Source: Piezodorus guildinii (Eukaryota; Arthropoda; Insecta; Hemiptera; Pentatomidae). Taken from it: a stretch of DNA of 64,000 bases. The translations under genes and the position numbers were made by a program. The notes beneath the pieces are model-generated. The model was not told the DNA's origin and ran no database searches. It was given only the letters and a program-made list of their open reading frames with translations. Every line of letters begins with the position of its first letter. The first letter of the stretch is position 1. This document shows positions 34,269-45,469 of the stretch, one piece after another. The stretch is from NCBI GenBank assembly GCA_023052935.1, contig CM041294.1:152850899-152914898 (forward strand), given 5' to 3'.

Positions 34269-34774
34269 ATGTGCTTTTATGAATCATTTTCAACCTAGAT
34301 TCCTTACCTTTATGTGGTATTTTGCTTGCTCAAAATGTAATAGATACAAATTCATATTCGTCGTTGAATGATTATTTTATTTCCGAAACGGGAAATCCAC
34401 TGCAATGACGATTAACGAAATTTTCAGTTTGTATGGCGATGATACCTTAGAGAAATCACCGTCCGCAAGTGGTTTGCTCGGTGACCAATCGACTTGGTTA
34501 TTTGGACTCACTCTCTAAAACTTTTATTTACGTTAAAAACTATAATTAGAAAATTTCGATAATCACGAAATATTCCATTACTACATGTAAGTTAGGGAAA
34601 GTGTAAAATAGTCGGTGTAAGTTGTTTGTTACGTGAAACATATTTTTTATTTTCACTTATAAATATATGATCGAGAAAAATTTTCGAATTCCAGTTTTCA
34701 ATGGAAATATACGTTTAGGCTCCCTTAAACCAAATAAACATGGCGCCCGAAAAGGTTTATGTGTATCTAGTAAG

Positions 34775-35028
34775 TAGGGGTGGGCATAATCGAATGACCG
34801 TCATAATCGGATGATCGGATTTCGATGATTTAAATAATCGAATGACCGAATGATTAGTATGCATTTATTTACGTGAGGAGGAAAACAAAAAAAAATAAAT
34901 AAAAAAAAGAAAAGATCGTTCGATTGATCATTAGCTTATCCACACCGATTAATCCGATAATCGATTAATTCGAATGATTGTAATAATCGAATAATCCGAT
35001 AATTGTCATTCAATTATGCCCATCCCTA
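34775..35028. mobile_element. hAT-like MITE
   Basis: Terminal inverted repeats taggggtgggcataatcgaa and the complementary right end (ttcaattatgcccatcccta) flank a noncoding interior full of ATAATCGAATGA-like words in both orientations. Flanking octamers ctagtaag and gtggtaag match at six of eight positions, as expected for a decayed hAT target duplication. Confidence 0.75.
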
Positions 35029-35651
35029 GTGGTAAGTCTAGCACGAAAACGAAAGTCGTAGGAAACTGAAATTCCATATTTGAGAAAATTATAGGCCGGA
35101 AATTTTACAACAATATATTCACCAAAATCGGCTCAGGTAAGGGATTTTACAATTTTCTCAAAACGCTATGACAATTTTGATTAAATCGTTAATATCATGC
35201 AGGTTTCATTGTTGTTGAAATGTTTTGTCAGGGCTTAAAATACCAATTTTTGATATTTTCTTCTTCTAAAGTATCTTTCTCCTTGTATATTAAAAAAACA
35301 AAAACATATTACGATTGATAGTGAACGGCTAAATATAGAAGTTGAACGAATTTGATAACCAATATTTGATAAGAAGAGATCAAAAAAATTTTTTTCTAAC
35401 ATAAGGATAGTAGCATTGAAGTATAATTAACAGTTGGAAAGCTAAAGGTTTAAAAAAAATAGTTATTTTATATAAAATTTGTACCAGGTAATGTATAGTA
35501 ACGAATAGGGCACAAGCTAAAGGTATTATTGTACATAAGAATTTTTTATTTTTGTATTGATATTTTTTTCCCGTAAGAAAAATATATTAATGATAGATAA
35601 TTGGCTTTTTATTTCTCCCAAAAAGTTTATTTTACACCAATAATTATTTTG

Positions 35652-35688
35652 AGTCCACGTTTCGGGGATTTCTCTCATCTTCAGGACT
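35652..35688 (-). ncRNA. Hammerhead-like motif, divergent family
   Basis: Minus strand: AGTC, CTGAAGA (fits CTGANGA), T, a stem II region GAGAG/CCCC that no longer pairs well, GAAA, then ACGTGGACT. Stem I AGTC/GACT can form. The position expected to be H before the cleavage point is G, and stem II is weak, so this looks like a decayed or variant motif. An open frame on the plus strand runs through it and has no recognised family. Confidence 0.45.
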
Positions 35689-35937
35689 TTAATTATGAAT
35701 TTTTTGAAGACTTGGTTACAGAAAAATTTATTTTTCCAGTTCAAAGAAAAGCTGAATTTCAATGTATTTTACTTATAAACCTTCAGGAAACAATGCCCAA
35801 AATGATGGAAAAAACGTATCAAAATTCGTCTTGCAGTTTAGAAGTATATAGCGGAAACCAAAACCGCGTTAACATTTTATATACATAGAGATTTAAAACA
35901 TGTGTTTCCAACGAGACTGCATATGACTCTTTAAACT

Positions 35938-36207
35938 AATTAATTCGTTTATTTATTTATTTAACGCCCTTATACTACTGTGGCTAATCGGAAGAAGCTA
36001 CAGTGGGAATCCTAAATTTTACCTATCCAGGTTTTATTAGGATAGGGATCTTTAACGAGTACCTGACATCGCACAGGCTAGGGACCACCTTTTAACGTCT
36101 CCTCCGAAGGACTGCATAACTAAAAAATCCTAGGACCACCTACGGGTTTGAACCTATGACCTTTGGCATAGGAGGCTGTTATGCTAGCCACCCAACTACA
36201 AGTGATC
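35938..36207 (-). mobile_element. SINE-1 copy with 11-bp TSD
   Basis: The tRNA-like head is on the minus strand (gatcacttgtagttgggtgg, B box ggttcaaaccc). Duplicated ctctttaaact lies at 35927-35937 and 36208-36218. The body is shorter by a deletion after gcataacta. Confidence 0.85.
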
Positions 36208-36299
36208 CTCTTTAAACTTAATTTAATTGTTCTTAAATTGATTAAATTGACCGAGGTAAGTGAAAGTCATGTAGTGTTGGACCACCAGATTTGTTTTTT

Positions 36300-36830
36300 T
36301 ATTGCTACTAATGTAATATGAATGATACTTAATATATTGTTTATGATGTTCTCAACAATACGAATCCTCTTGTGGTTGAGAATACATAATGCCATTGAAT
36401 GATTAATAACATTTCCTTTGCTCTGCCCCGAAGCCGAGGACAGAATTAGTAAAGAGACAACAAGCGCCGACGTCTTATTGTTCCTTCCAATTTGGAGCTG
36501 AGAGCCAAGTGTGCCTCTGACGTCTACCCCTTCTTTGTTCTCAGTGAGACTTCGCTCCTGTCTCTCGCTACCAGCTTTGTACTGCCTAACCGTTTAACTG
36601 CTCCAAAACCGAGTGGAAACACTACATTGTCTCTCAATTAATGTGTTTCGAATATGTCTGAGATACAACCGCTCTCACATTAAGGCTGAAACGACTGGTT
36701 TTCCCTAAATCATGTCTTTCTGGACGATAGAAAGGCGTAATATAATCATACCCTTTATAAATATATTATCGTTAAGTTATACATGAATTTCTTTAATTTC
36801 AATTACCTACATATATTTGGACAAAATTGT
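36300..36830. other. Unassigned DNA, partly less AT-rich
   Basis: The segment 36420-36660 is less AT-rich than its surroundings, but I recognise no exon or element. Confidence 0.35.
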
Positions 36831-37103
36831 AAGTAATTTTATAATAATATCTTTAATGTAAATCCTAATTTAAAATATCTATGTACCTACTGTATGAGTA
36901 TTCATTGTTCAATGTATTCTTTTCTATATCTCTAACAATAACATCATATATTAATTATTGTATGATAATATTAATATTCTGTTTGTTTTGATTTTCCATT
37001 GTCAAGGCATGATTATGAGAACAATAAATTCTCGAAACGTCGCATAGATAAAATTGTTTATTCATTGACTGAAACCTGAGAACAACAAAAACTTCAATTA
37101 TCA
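36831..37103 (+). mobile_element. Ribozyme-type repeat, family 2
   Basis: About 270 bp almost identical to 59350-59623, and its 3' part is also present inverted at 57095-57170. It ends with the hairpin motif at 37007-37043, then tagataaaattgtttattcattgac and cctgagaacaacaaaaac. It is noncoding, with a layout parallel to the Penelope-like ends elsewhere in the window. Confidence 0.7.
37007..37043 (+). ncRNA. Hammerhead-like motif, family 2 (degenerate core)
   Basis: Order GC, ATGATTA, T, perfect stem II GAGAA/TTCTC with loop CAATAAA, GAAA, CGTCGC. The GAAA box and stem II are kept, but CTGATGA is ATGATTA. The same change occurs in all three copies (also 57127-57163 and 59534-59570), so the family was probably already core-defective when it spread, or it uses a different fold. 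Confidence 0.45.
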
Positions 37104-37419
37104 AAAGCTTAATATATAACAAATTAATAAATATATATAAATATTAATTTGTCCCTCCGAAACTCCATGTTTCCTTTTACTTGGAAAAAAGCTATAATCC
37201 ATTCTAGAGAGAGAGAGAGAGAGAGAAAGGGTAGAAGAGGGAGAGAAGGGGAAGAAGAAGGAGAAGGGAGAGGGGTTGTTTTTTATTTTCTGCTCTGCCT
37301 ACAGCATAATTCAAACCTAGCATCTCCTCCCTAGATTTCATTATGGTTCCCATATAATGGAGTTCACTTTTATCAGAAATATAATGACAATCAGTGATTT
37401 CATGTTTTAAGTCCATGTA

Positions 37420-38067
37420 TAACTCTCCTTTAGTCCCTGTTGAACAGATCCGATACCTAGGACTCCATCTCGACAAACGTCTTACTTGGAATTCTCATAC
37501 AAGACTAAAACGACAAGAAACTGCCCGACGTTTCCGACTACTTCAACACTTACTGGACAAACGCTCAAACCTTCCACTTAACTACAAAAGGCTCATCTAT
37601 ATTACCATCATAAGACCGATATGGACCTACGGAGTAGAGCTATGGGGCTCTACTAAACCATCGAATTCTTCTCGTATCCAAACCTTGCAATCCAAAACCA
37701 TTCGGAAAATCCTCAATTCTCCTTATTTTGTCACAAACAAACTCATTCATAAAGACCTTAATATTCCATATGTTGCTGACTATCATACAGAACCAGGTAC
37801 CATTCCTTCCATGACAAACTTCATTCCCACTCCAATCCATTATTTTCAATCCTTGCTTCCTCTTAGATCCCTGACAATCCTCCGAGGCGTCTAAAAGGAA
37901 GATGGCCACGAGACCTTTTAGTTTAAAATATTTTTAGAGTGCTGCCACTGGGTAGTGTCTCTACATGCAATTCATGACATTTTTCTATTTTATCATCACA
38001 TTTACTTGATGTATTTTTTGTAATACAGTTGTAGATATCAATAAATATGTTTAAAAAAAAAAGAAAA
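37420..38067 (+). mobile_element. Jockey-A LINE fragment, RT C-terminus
   Basis: A frame of 166 codons runs from a chance ATG at 37394 through VEQIRYLGLHLDKRLTW, RLKRQETARRFRLL, IYITIIRPIWTYGVELWG and IHKDLNIPYV. A frameshift near 37790 displaces the last block (PPRRLKGRWPRDLLV). The 3' UTR ends aataaatatgtttaaaaaaaaaa. No YADD region is present. Confidence 0.85.
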
Positions 38068-38566
38068 GTCATGTACATGAAGTGAAATTTTTATTGTAGG
38101 CTTTATACTTACAATACATTGATTTGTGTGGGGCTTCGCAATGTTGCTAAGCATTCATTTATTTGTTCAATGTAAGTCTGTATAACTGAGCTTAATACTA
38201 TTTAATGCTTGAATATTTTTACTGTGCCAATATATATTTATCGATATTACCCACTCAGCTGAAAATTTTAGGGTAACGTCTGTTAAAACGATGGTCATAT
38301 ATATGCGCTTTGGTTAAATTTTAATGTTTTTCATTTAATATTTCTAGTAGTCTATACCTACTTGCATTTTATGGTCATTCATTTGGATCGTTTACTATGT
38401 TGGATTCAAAATTTGACGACAGTATCCATACCAGAAATTTAATTGAAAATATATTTTGTTATATATGTGGGCGATGCTGAATGTATTAGATTGCATTACA
38501 CAATTTATAGCATTTTTAAAATCGATTAAAGGATTTTCAAGTACAGTGAAAATGAGATAAAAATGA
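38068..38566. other. Unassigned AT-rich DNA
   Basis: Nothing recognised. It ends at the target-site duplication of the next element. Confidence 0.4.
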
Positions 38567-38735
38567 GTGAAGCCATTAAATTTTTTTTTTTTTTTTTAAC
38601 TTAATATTTTTATTTGCACCTGTATATGTTACAATCAGCAAATGAGTTATATATGATAAACATATCATGGGTTGGCATGAGGGAAATAGTACCCAGTGGT
38701 GCGTACTCCTGACATTCAAAAAACAAACTACTTTT

Positions 38736-41434
38736 TCAGGCTAGGAGGTTCCTCATCCAACTCCTTTTCAGCTTACGCCGAGTTATGTACGGTATGTCAG
38801 TTGTAGCCATGTTTTGTACAAGTTTGTTTCTATGTCCATTTAGTTTGTCGTGAAATCGTTTGTAAGTCAGTCGAATGTGGTTTATTGTAGTTGGAATACG
38901 TAAGTCAGTGTGTAGGGTATTGTTTGATACATATGGTGGTGAGTTCATTGCTAGTCTTAAAAATTGCGATTGAAAGGTTTGTATTTTTCGTATGTGTCTT
39001 TTTAGCGGGTCCGTATATTTGGCAAGCGTAAGTCCATATTGGTTTTAATAAATAAGTGTAAACATTTAGTTTCTGTCTGGTGGATAATTTAGAACGTCTA
39101 TGTAATATTGAATATAATAGTCTAAGTCGAAAGTTTAGCGTTTTACGTTTTGTCTTGACGTGTGGGCCCCATGTCAATCTTTTGTCAAATATTAGTCCTA
39201 AGTACGTTACTGTATTTGTTTGCGGTAAAGGGTGATTGTCTATGTAAACTGAAGGGCAGATTCCGCGTCTAAGTGTAAATGTAATATGTAGTGACTTGTC
39301 ATGGTTAATTTTTAACTTCCATTTCTTACACCAGTTTTGTACGTTGTCCAAATGGTGTTGTAATATCATACTGGTTTGTATAGGGTCTGTGTTTCTCGTA
39401 ATAATTGCAGTGTCGTCGGCATATGTCGTAGTTAAGATGTTTTGGTCTGTTGGTAAGTCATATGTGTATATTAAGTAGAGAAGAGGGGCCAGGATAGAAC
39501 CTTGGGGTACACCTGCAGAGATTGGTTTTATTGATGAGGTCTCAGAACCATGTCGGACAGAGAAGAAACGGTCATAGAGAAAAGATTGTAAAACTAAGTA
39601 ATATGTGCTTGGAAGTATAGGTTTTAGTTTAAAAAGAAGACCTTGGTGCCATACTCTATCAAAAGCCTGAGTAACATCCAAAAAAGCCCCAGATGCGTAC
39701 TGTTTTAGTTCTAGTGCAGTAGTAATGTAGTCGGTAACTCTGTGTAGCTGTTGTGTTGTGGCATGAAAAGAGCGAAATCCGAATTGGTGATATGGTAATA
39801 TGTCGAGGTCTGTCAGTATGTTAATAATCCGTTCGTACAACAGTTTTTCAAATATTTTCGAACATACCGGAAGAAGGCTAATAGGTCTATAAGAGTCAGG
39901 TCTATGTTTGTCTTTGTTAGGTTTATGTACCATTGAAATTGAAGAATATTTCCATTGGATAGGGAATTTAGTTGTCCTAAGTATAGCATTGTACAGTGTT
40001 GTAAGGAAGACTAAAGGTTTTCTGGGGATTTTTTGTAGTATCTCAGCAGTGATAAGGTCATAACCAGGAGTCTTCTTTTTTGGCATTTTCATGATCTGTC
40101 TTGATACTTCAGAAGGAGTAAAGGTTTTTGGCGGAAAGGACATAGGAAGAGGTGAGTCTAAGACTTTCTGCACATAATTTTCGTGTTGTATGTCTGTTAA
40201 GTCTGTGTGAGTTTTAAAAACAGTTAAAAGATAGTCAACAAAAATTACAGATTTCTCTTTGTCCGACACAGCCCAAGAACCATCATCTTTCCTCAATGGG
40301 ACGGACACTTCGCGATGTTTTAAGAGGCGCTTGGTATGTCGCCAAAGACTGCTGTCGTCCGTTGTCAAGTTTTCCAGATATTTGTCAAAGTTAGTTTGTT
40401 TAAATTTTCGTATTTCTCGCTTCAGTTCATTATTAAGTTTGTTGAAGGTTCGTCTGTCTGATGGAAGTCTGTTAGTTTGCCATTGTTTTCGTGATCGTCT
40501 CTTGGCTCTTATTAGGTCCCTGATGTATTGAGGGTAGGACGGTAAACTTACTCCTTGCCTTCTTTTTATTTCTTGTGAGGACCAGGCAGCTTCTTGGATG
40601 GTTGAGGTGAAAAGTTCAACCGCTTCTTCTAAATCCTTTTCGGTTTTTAATGCTTTAGGCACGGTAAGCTGGTCATTAATACATTCATTAAAGATGTCCC
40701 AATTCATGACGCCGTAAGTGAGTGATGGTCTCCTTTCTGCAAAGAGTTTTTCTACCCCAACATCAGGGTTACCGGTAAATGGTCCGAGCCAAGATCTGTT
40801 TCGGTAATAATGGTAGTTGGTAGAGTTGTCAAATCTTTGGCTACAAATATGTCAAGTACGTCAGGTTTTTTGTACTGAGAATTTGGTACGTAAGTTGGTT
40901 TGTCGGGGGCAAATACATTTAATGACAACTGAGTAACAGCAGACATGAGTCTCCTGCCTCTTAGTGTGCATAAACGTGAACCCAGTGTTGATGTTTCGCA
41001 TTGAAGTCGCCTCCAGCAAGGAATGTTCTACCAAATGATTGAAAGAGTTCTACGAACATTTGCTCTGTTAAAATATATTTAGGGGGACAGTAGATAGAAG
41101 CAATTGTTATGTTTCTGTGGTTGGTCTGTAGCTGTATTCCTGTTATTTGTATTTGAGCCGTCGAGTTTACGTGTATTGGATAATGTTTAAGGTTAGATTT
41201 AATTAGTATGGCTGTCCCTCCGTGGGCAGTATTGTCTGGATGGTCTGTTCTGTACAAAGTATAATTTGGTATGTAAAGTTTGTTACGTGAAGTTAGATGT
41301 GTTTCCGTCAGAAGTACAATGTCAATACGTTTTTGTTGCATATAAATTTCCAGTTCAGTTTTATGTCGAAGTATTCCGTTTGTGTTCCAAAGAAGGATTG
41401 ACAGGGAGCCAACAGTCAGAGAACTAATGTCCAT
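38736..41434 (-). pseudogene. Jockey-B ORF2: AP endonuclease and reverse transcriptase, frameshifted
   Basis: Starts with MDISSLTVGSLSILLWNTNG; the N of WNTNG, TETHL, IYCPP and GGDFNAKHQHW are motifs of the AP-endonuclease fold (41434-40961). After a frameshift, SDHLPVTLML supplies the endonuclease C-terminal SDH (40770). After a second, a 600-codon frame (40707-38905) holds the RT: SYRPISLLPVCSKIFEKLL, FRSFHATTQQL, SAGVPQGSILAPLLYLIYTYD and catalytic YADDTA, then YLGLIFDKRLTWGPH. A third shift moves the last 70 residues. In life it nicks target DNA and copies element RNA. Confidence 0.93.
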
Positions 41435-42273
41435 AAGTAGCAGTTAGGGCTTGTGTTAGTTGTGATATTTGATTCATTAGGGTCAAAAGGGGCTGGATGA
41501 GGGCACTTAAATTATTTAATAAATTTGTTTGTTGGGAAGGTAAAGACGCAGCTGGTTGCACCAGCTGACAACTATCTTCCCTCATACCTGATCTTGTATA
41601 TGGCTTAGGCTGATGAGTCTCTAAGTTCGGTCGAGGACAGTTCGTGCGCTCCATTCTTGGAAGTAAAGTGAAAGGTTCCGAAGGCTGCTGTTTGGTAGAG
41701 GTAGGTACTGCTCTAAGTCTGGTGGAGGTTCGACAGTCACCGGCGGAGGACGGTACTTCTGGGTTCGCTGTGCTCTCAGGTTCTTGAGGGCCTGGCATCC
41801 CCGGTAATTGGCTGGGTGTGCCCCTTCACAGTTGGCACATTTGGCAGGAGTATTTCTAGTTTTGAGGCATGCCGATGTTTCGTGGGTCTCTCCGCATCGT
41901 ACACAACGTGGCTGGTGGTAGCAGTAAGATTTGGTGTGGGCAAAGCCCTGGCACCGAAAGCATTGTGGAATTTCTCTCTTTTTTCGGACCTCTTCAATTT
42001 TTATTTTGGTGTAATAAATATAATTTAAGTCGAATATTTTTTCATTATATGTATTTTTTGTTGTATCAACAAAAAACATATTTAGTGGCAATTTAGTTCG
42101 GGCTGATATGGAATTGGTAACGTTGGAAACGTCATACCCAATGTTTTTAATTCCTCTTTGATAATCGATTCTGGAGTAGATGCATGGAGACCCTTAATAA
42201 CCACTCTCGGGTTCTTATCTTCTGATAACTGATAAGTGTGAAAATCGGCGTTCACTTTTTTTAAACTGCGCAC
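41424..42273 (-). pseudogene. Jockey-B ORF1 (Gag-like, zinc knuckles), 5'-truncated
   Basis: The minus strand begins with a PRE_C2HC-type region (FHTYQLSEDKNPRVVIKGLH), continues after a frame change with the zinc knuckles CFRCQGFAHTKSYC, CVRCGETHETSAC and CANCEGAHPANYRGC (about 41970-41780), then a Pro/Ser/Thr-rich tail ending QALTATYGH. The end overlaps the ORF2 start by about 11 bases. This protein normally binds element RNA. Two frame changes break it. Confidence 0.88.
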
Positions 42274-42715
42274 GGCCGATCTGTATGATTCCGGCGAGGC
42301 TGGGTAAGTGAAACCATTAAATGATTAATTAAATTGATTTTCTATAGAAACATGTGTTTTATTAAAAAATCTATTATATTATTATATAAAATAATTAGTT
42401 AGTTTTATCGGCTTTTCATCACTCTCTATTAATTATTATTAACTATTATTTAAAAGCTTGTGTATAAGATAATATTTTTTCTAAAATCTTTAGCTTTCAA
42501 ATGGTATATCATACATGTATATTACTGTTCTCATGTTCAAAAACAAAAAATTGAATTAGAAAAATATGTTTTAAGTTTTCTCTTTTAGTTGGGTATCGAA
42601 TTAATTCAATTTATTGTGGATGTAATAGTTGACCGTTGAGAATTACTGGAAGGAATTAGTCCGGGTGGCGGTCATTAAATGAAACAACTAAATAGTTTCA
42701 ACTATTTTATTGTTT

Positions 42716-42755
42716 GCCAACGTTTCGACCCCCTTTGTGGGTCATCATCAGGGCT
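42716..42755 (-). ncRNA. Hammerhead ribozyme motif (type I), intact core
   Basis: AGCC, CTGATGA, extra T, stem II GACCC/GGGTC with loop ACAAAGG, GAAA, CGTT, GGC on the minus strand. Stem I GCC/GGC can be extended by flanking TT/AA pairs. Predicted cleavage lies between 42719 and 42718. It is identical to the plus-strand motif in the other arm. Confidence 0.75.
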
Positions 42756-44018
42756 AAAAAGATACAAAAGAATATAATTTCAATGACATTACATACAATA
42801 TTATATAACCTATTTAGCTAGAGAACGTCGGTATTGAAAAAATAACAGAAGAACTGTATATGTAAAAAAACTTAATTAAAATACAATGACCATATTACAA
42901 TATGAAAGTGTTATACAGAAAAAATAAAAATGTTCACTAAACAAAATTTACACAGGTATCAATAATTTACATGAAATATGAAATATAAAAACTATGAAGT
43001 AGAGTGGAGATACGTACCGCATGGTGAGAGAATGGAAACTAGGTACTGTTTGGTAGATGGGGGGTAGGTAGGATGGAAAATACGTAGGAAAAGGTGGAAT
43101 GGAAAATACGTACTGATTTATGGACAGGGCCTGACAACAATGACTAAAATTCTTAATACTACCATACAAAGAATCAATGAAATTTAACTTATGATTATAA
43201 TAATGATACAGGATAAAAAATTATGATTTAATTCTTGAAATATCACCTATATAATAGTAAGAGCAGTGATGGAAGATGTATATGGAGAAAAACTGACTGT
43301 ACCTCCCAACTTAATCATCCCTAATTCTGTTTTAGGTATCCAAAGATAACAGGGTGGAAAAAATAATAATGGAACATTGTAAAATACATTAATTGACAAA
43401 TCTTACAGGTTGATAAAAAAATTAAATAAACATAAATACAAGTTGGAATAAATTGAATAGTGAAGACATTTAGAAAATTTTAAATACATAAACAAAACAA
43501 AATAAATACATATATAGAATTATATGGATACCTAAAATAGATTTAAAAATATTAATAAAAACCAACAAACAATAATAATGAAAAACAAAACAATATATAT
43601 GGTGGGATAGACAGAGAAAATATGCTACTTAATAGAGTTTAATATGTGGCTATATGTGGAGGAAATGCATTGTTTTGCAACAAACACTACGTATTTTCCA
43701 TCCTACCTACCCCCCATCTACCAAACAGTACCTAGTTTCCATTCTCCCACCATGCGGTACGTATCTCCACTCTACTTCATATTTTTATATTTCATATTTC
43801 ATGTAAATTATTGATACCTGTGTAAATTTTGTTTAGTGAACATTTTTATTTTTTCTGTATAACACTTTCATTATTGTAATATGGTCATTGTATTTTAATT
43901 AAGTTTTTTTACATATACAGTTCTTCTGTTATTTTTTCAATACCGACGTTCTCTAGCTAAATAGGTTATATAATATTATATGTAATGTCATTGAAATTAT
44001 ATTCTTTTGTATCTTTTT

Positions 44019-44058
44019 AGCCCTGATGATGACCCACAAAGGGGGTCGAAACGTTGGC
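44019..44058 (+). ncRNA. Hammerhead ribozyme motif (type I), intact core
   Basis: Plus-strand twin of 42716-42755, with the same core, stem II and stem I. Predicted cleavage is between 44055 and 44056, on the outer side, so a transcript of the element reads one sense ribozyme and one antisense copy able to pair with it. Confidence 0.75.
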
Positions 44059-44982
44059 AAACAATAAAATAGTTGAAACTATTTAGTTGTTTCATTTAAT
44101 GACCGCCACCCGGACTAATTCCTTCCAGTAATTCAATTTATATATTTACCTGTTTTTCATCAGTGGTAACAAGATAATATAGTTATTTTTATAGAATCAA
44201 CAAAATTAGGTACTTTAGAGAAAGAAAATTTAAAATATTGGCATTTAAGCCCTGTCAAACAATTTTAATCCGAATGAAACCTAAATGATATTAAAGCCCA
44301 TTAAATTTTACATTGATATAGCGAGTTTAATCAAAATCGTCAGAGCCATTTTCGAGAAAATCTAAAAAAGGTGCAAAATGCATGGTATAAATTGGCTCTT
44401 CTGGTAAGCTCATTTTAATGAAAAAGGTTTTGTACCGTCTCGGGCGTATATTTATCTTAAATATGAAATTTCAGTTTCATATGACTTACTGTTTCCGCCC
44501 AGGAGTTACCACACGCACAGACATTTTTGCGGGACTTGGTTATTTGGACTCAGGGGACCCAAATAAAATAAAATGTGTATTTCCGTTAAAAACTGGAATT
44601 CGAAAATTTTCACGATCGCAATACTTTCCCTTACTATATCTAGTAAGTGAAAGTAAACATTTTTCTTAAAAAAAAAGTTGTTATGCATAAAATGTGTTTA
44701 TTAATATTTCGACAATTACTCATTCTCACAGTTATTTACTAAGGTTATACAAACACTCGCGCCCCTCAAACGGTTCACATGAGACATCAATAAACTTAAT
44801 TAGGTTTTAGTTCGGTTCAATAAACATCTTATGGTGGAACTTTGATTGATGGTGCAAGTTGGGAGGGTATAAGATAACTTCTGGAGCTGGAATTTAAAAA
44901 GTTTATTCAGCTCTTTATTGCTAATGGGGCTCGGATATTGCTCTGCAAAAGTAAACTCTCGTATCATCATTTCAAAGAAAAA

Positions 44983-45290
44983 AAATCTGATGCGGGCAAC
45001 ACGTGACTTTCAGTTACCTCAGTTGTTAATATCAAGTTAAGAACTATTAAATAAAGTTTCAAAAAATTTAAAGTATTATATTCAGTTTCGTTGGAAACAT
45101 ATAGTTTAGACAAAATAATATAACATTGTTATGTACTATATTTACTTAATTTTATGTCTTATTCGTCTCTTTATATTAACTTACAAAAATTTGTATATAT
45201 ACATTTTTCTCAAATCTTTAGCTTCCCACCGGTACATTCATCTATATTAATGTGTATAAAAAAAAAATCATTAGCCAATCCTTTAGTTTT
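44983..45290 (-). repeat. Repeat A, 3' third
   Basis: The plus strand starts gatgcgggcaacacgtgactttcagttacctcagttg, the inverse of the repeat A tail, and continues to tcttttagctt-like and ccaccggtacatt blocks. Confidence 0.65.
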
Positions 45291-45469
45291 TTTCTTCAAC
45301 AAACAATCGAATCAGTAAACATAACATAGTTTCTTGGAAAAGCTCAAACGAACATTCTAGTTCCCATATTTTCCGTTCCACGCAATGAGCGTTTTTTTAA
45401 ACAGAAAAACATCACTTCTTTAGACACCGTCTCAGAGTCAAGCATGTATCTTTTTGTCTTATTGATTAG

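Larger units (their letters stand above)
34655..36295 (+). repeat. Repeat A copy with MITE, unknown insert and SINE
   Basis: Begins atttt cacttataaatatatg and aattttcgaattccag; internal blocks resume after a MITE at 35037; ends with gtaagtgaaagtcatgt at about 36250. It is interrupted by a hAT-like MITE (34775-35028), an unclassified segment (about 35520-35885) with a ribozyme-like motif, and SINE-1 (35938-36207). Confidence 0.72.
38582..42307 (-). mobile_element. Jockey-B LINE, long copy with 15-bp TSD
   Basis: The most complete element here, about 3.7 kb on the minus strand: partial ORF1, ORF2 (endonuclease and reverse transcriptase), 3' UTR and a poly(A) tail (plus-strand T run at about 38582-38597). 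The target-site duplication gtgaagccattaaat (38567-38581) / gtgaaaccattaaat (42308-42322) has one mismatch. The 5' end is truncated within ORF1. Three frame changes in ORF2 make it inactive. It was inserted next to repeat A. Confidence 0.93.
42620..44133. mobile_element. Large palindromic ribozyme-bearing element 3 (Penelope-like)
   Basis: Inverted arms of about 445 bp (42644-43088 and 43687-44133) are nearly identical and enclose about 600 bp of AT-rich noncoding DNA. Each arm has an intact-core hammerhead motif about 70 bp from its outer end (42716-42755 minus, 44019-44058 plus). The left end has a short extension (tgtggatgtaatagttgacc) not repeated on the right. A roughly 13-bp flanking duplication (taattcaatttat) suggests retrotransposition. 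Variable duplications, inverted terminal arms, a one-sided extension and hammerheads all fit Penelope-like elements. No RT or GIY-YIG domain is encoded. Confidence 0.75.
42322..44660 (-). repeat. Repeat A copy split by palindromic element 3
   Basis: The first half (42322-42619) has tttatcggcttttcatcactctc and agctttcaaatggtatatca. The second (44134-44660) has tacctgtttttcatcag through gcgggacttggttatttgg to the terminal agtaagtgaaagt (44641-44653). The insertion at 42620-44133 is flanked by aattcaatttat on both sides. Confidence 0.8.

Noticed and set aside
39296..39478. Plus-strand open frames inside the Jockey-B element (39296, 40259, 41816, 41869)
   Set aside because: They are antisense shadows of the long minus-strand coding region.
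42620..44133. Interpretation of the inverted repeats as a CRISPR or prokaryotic element
   Set aside because: There are no short spaced repeats and no cas-like genes, and the host is a eukaryote with spliced exons.
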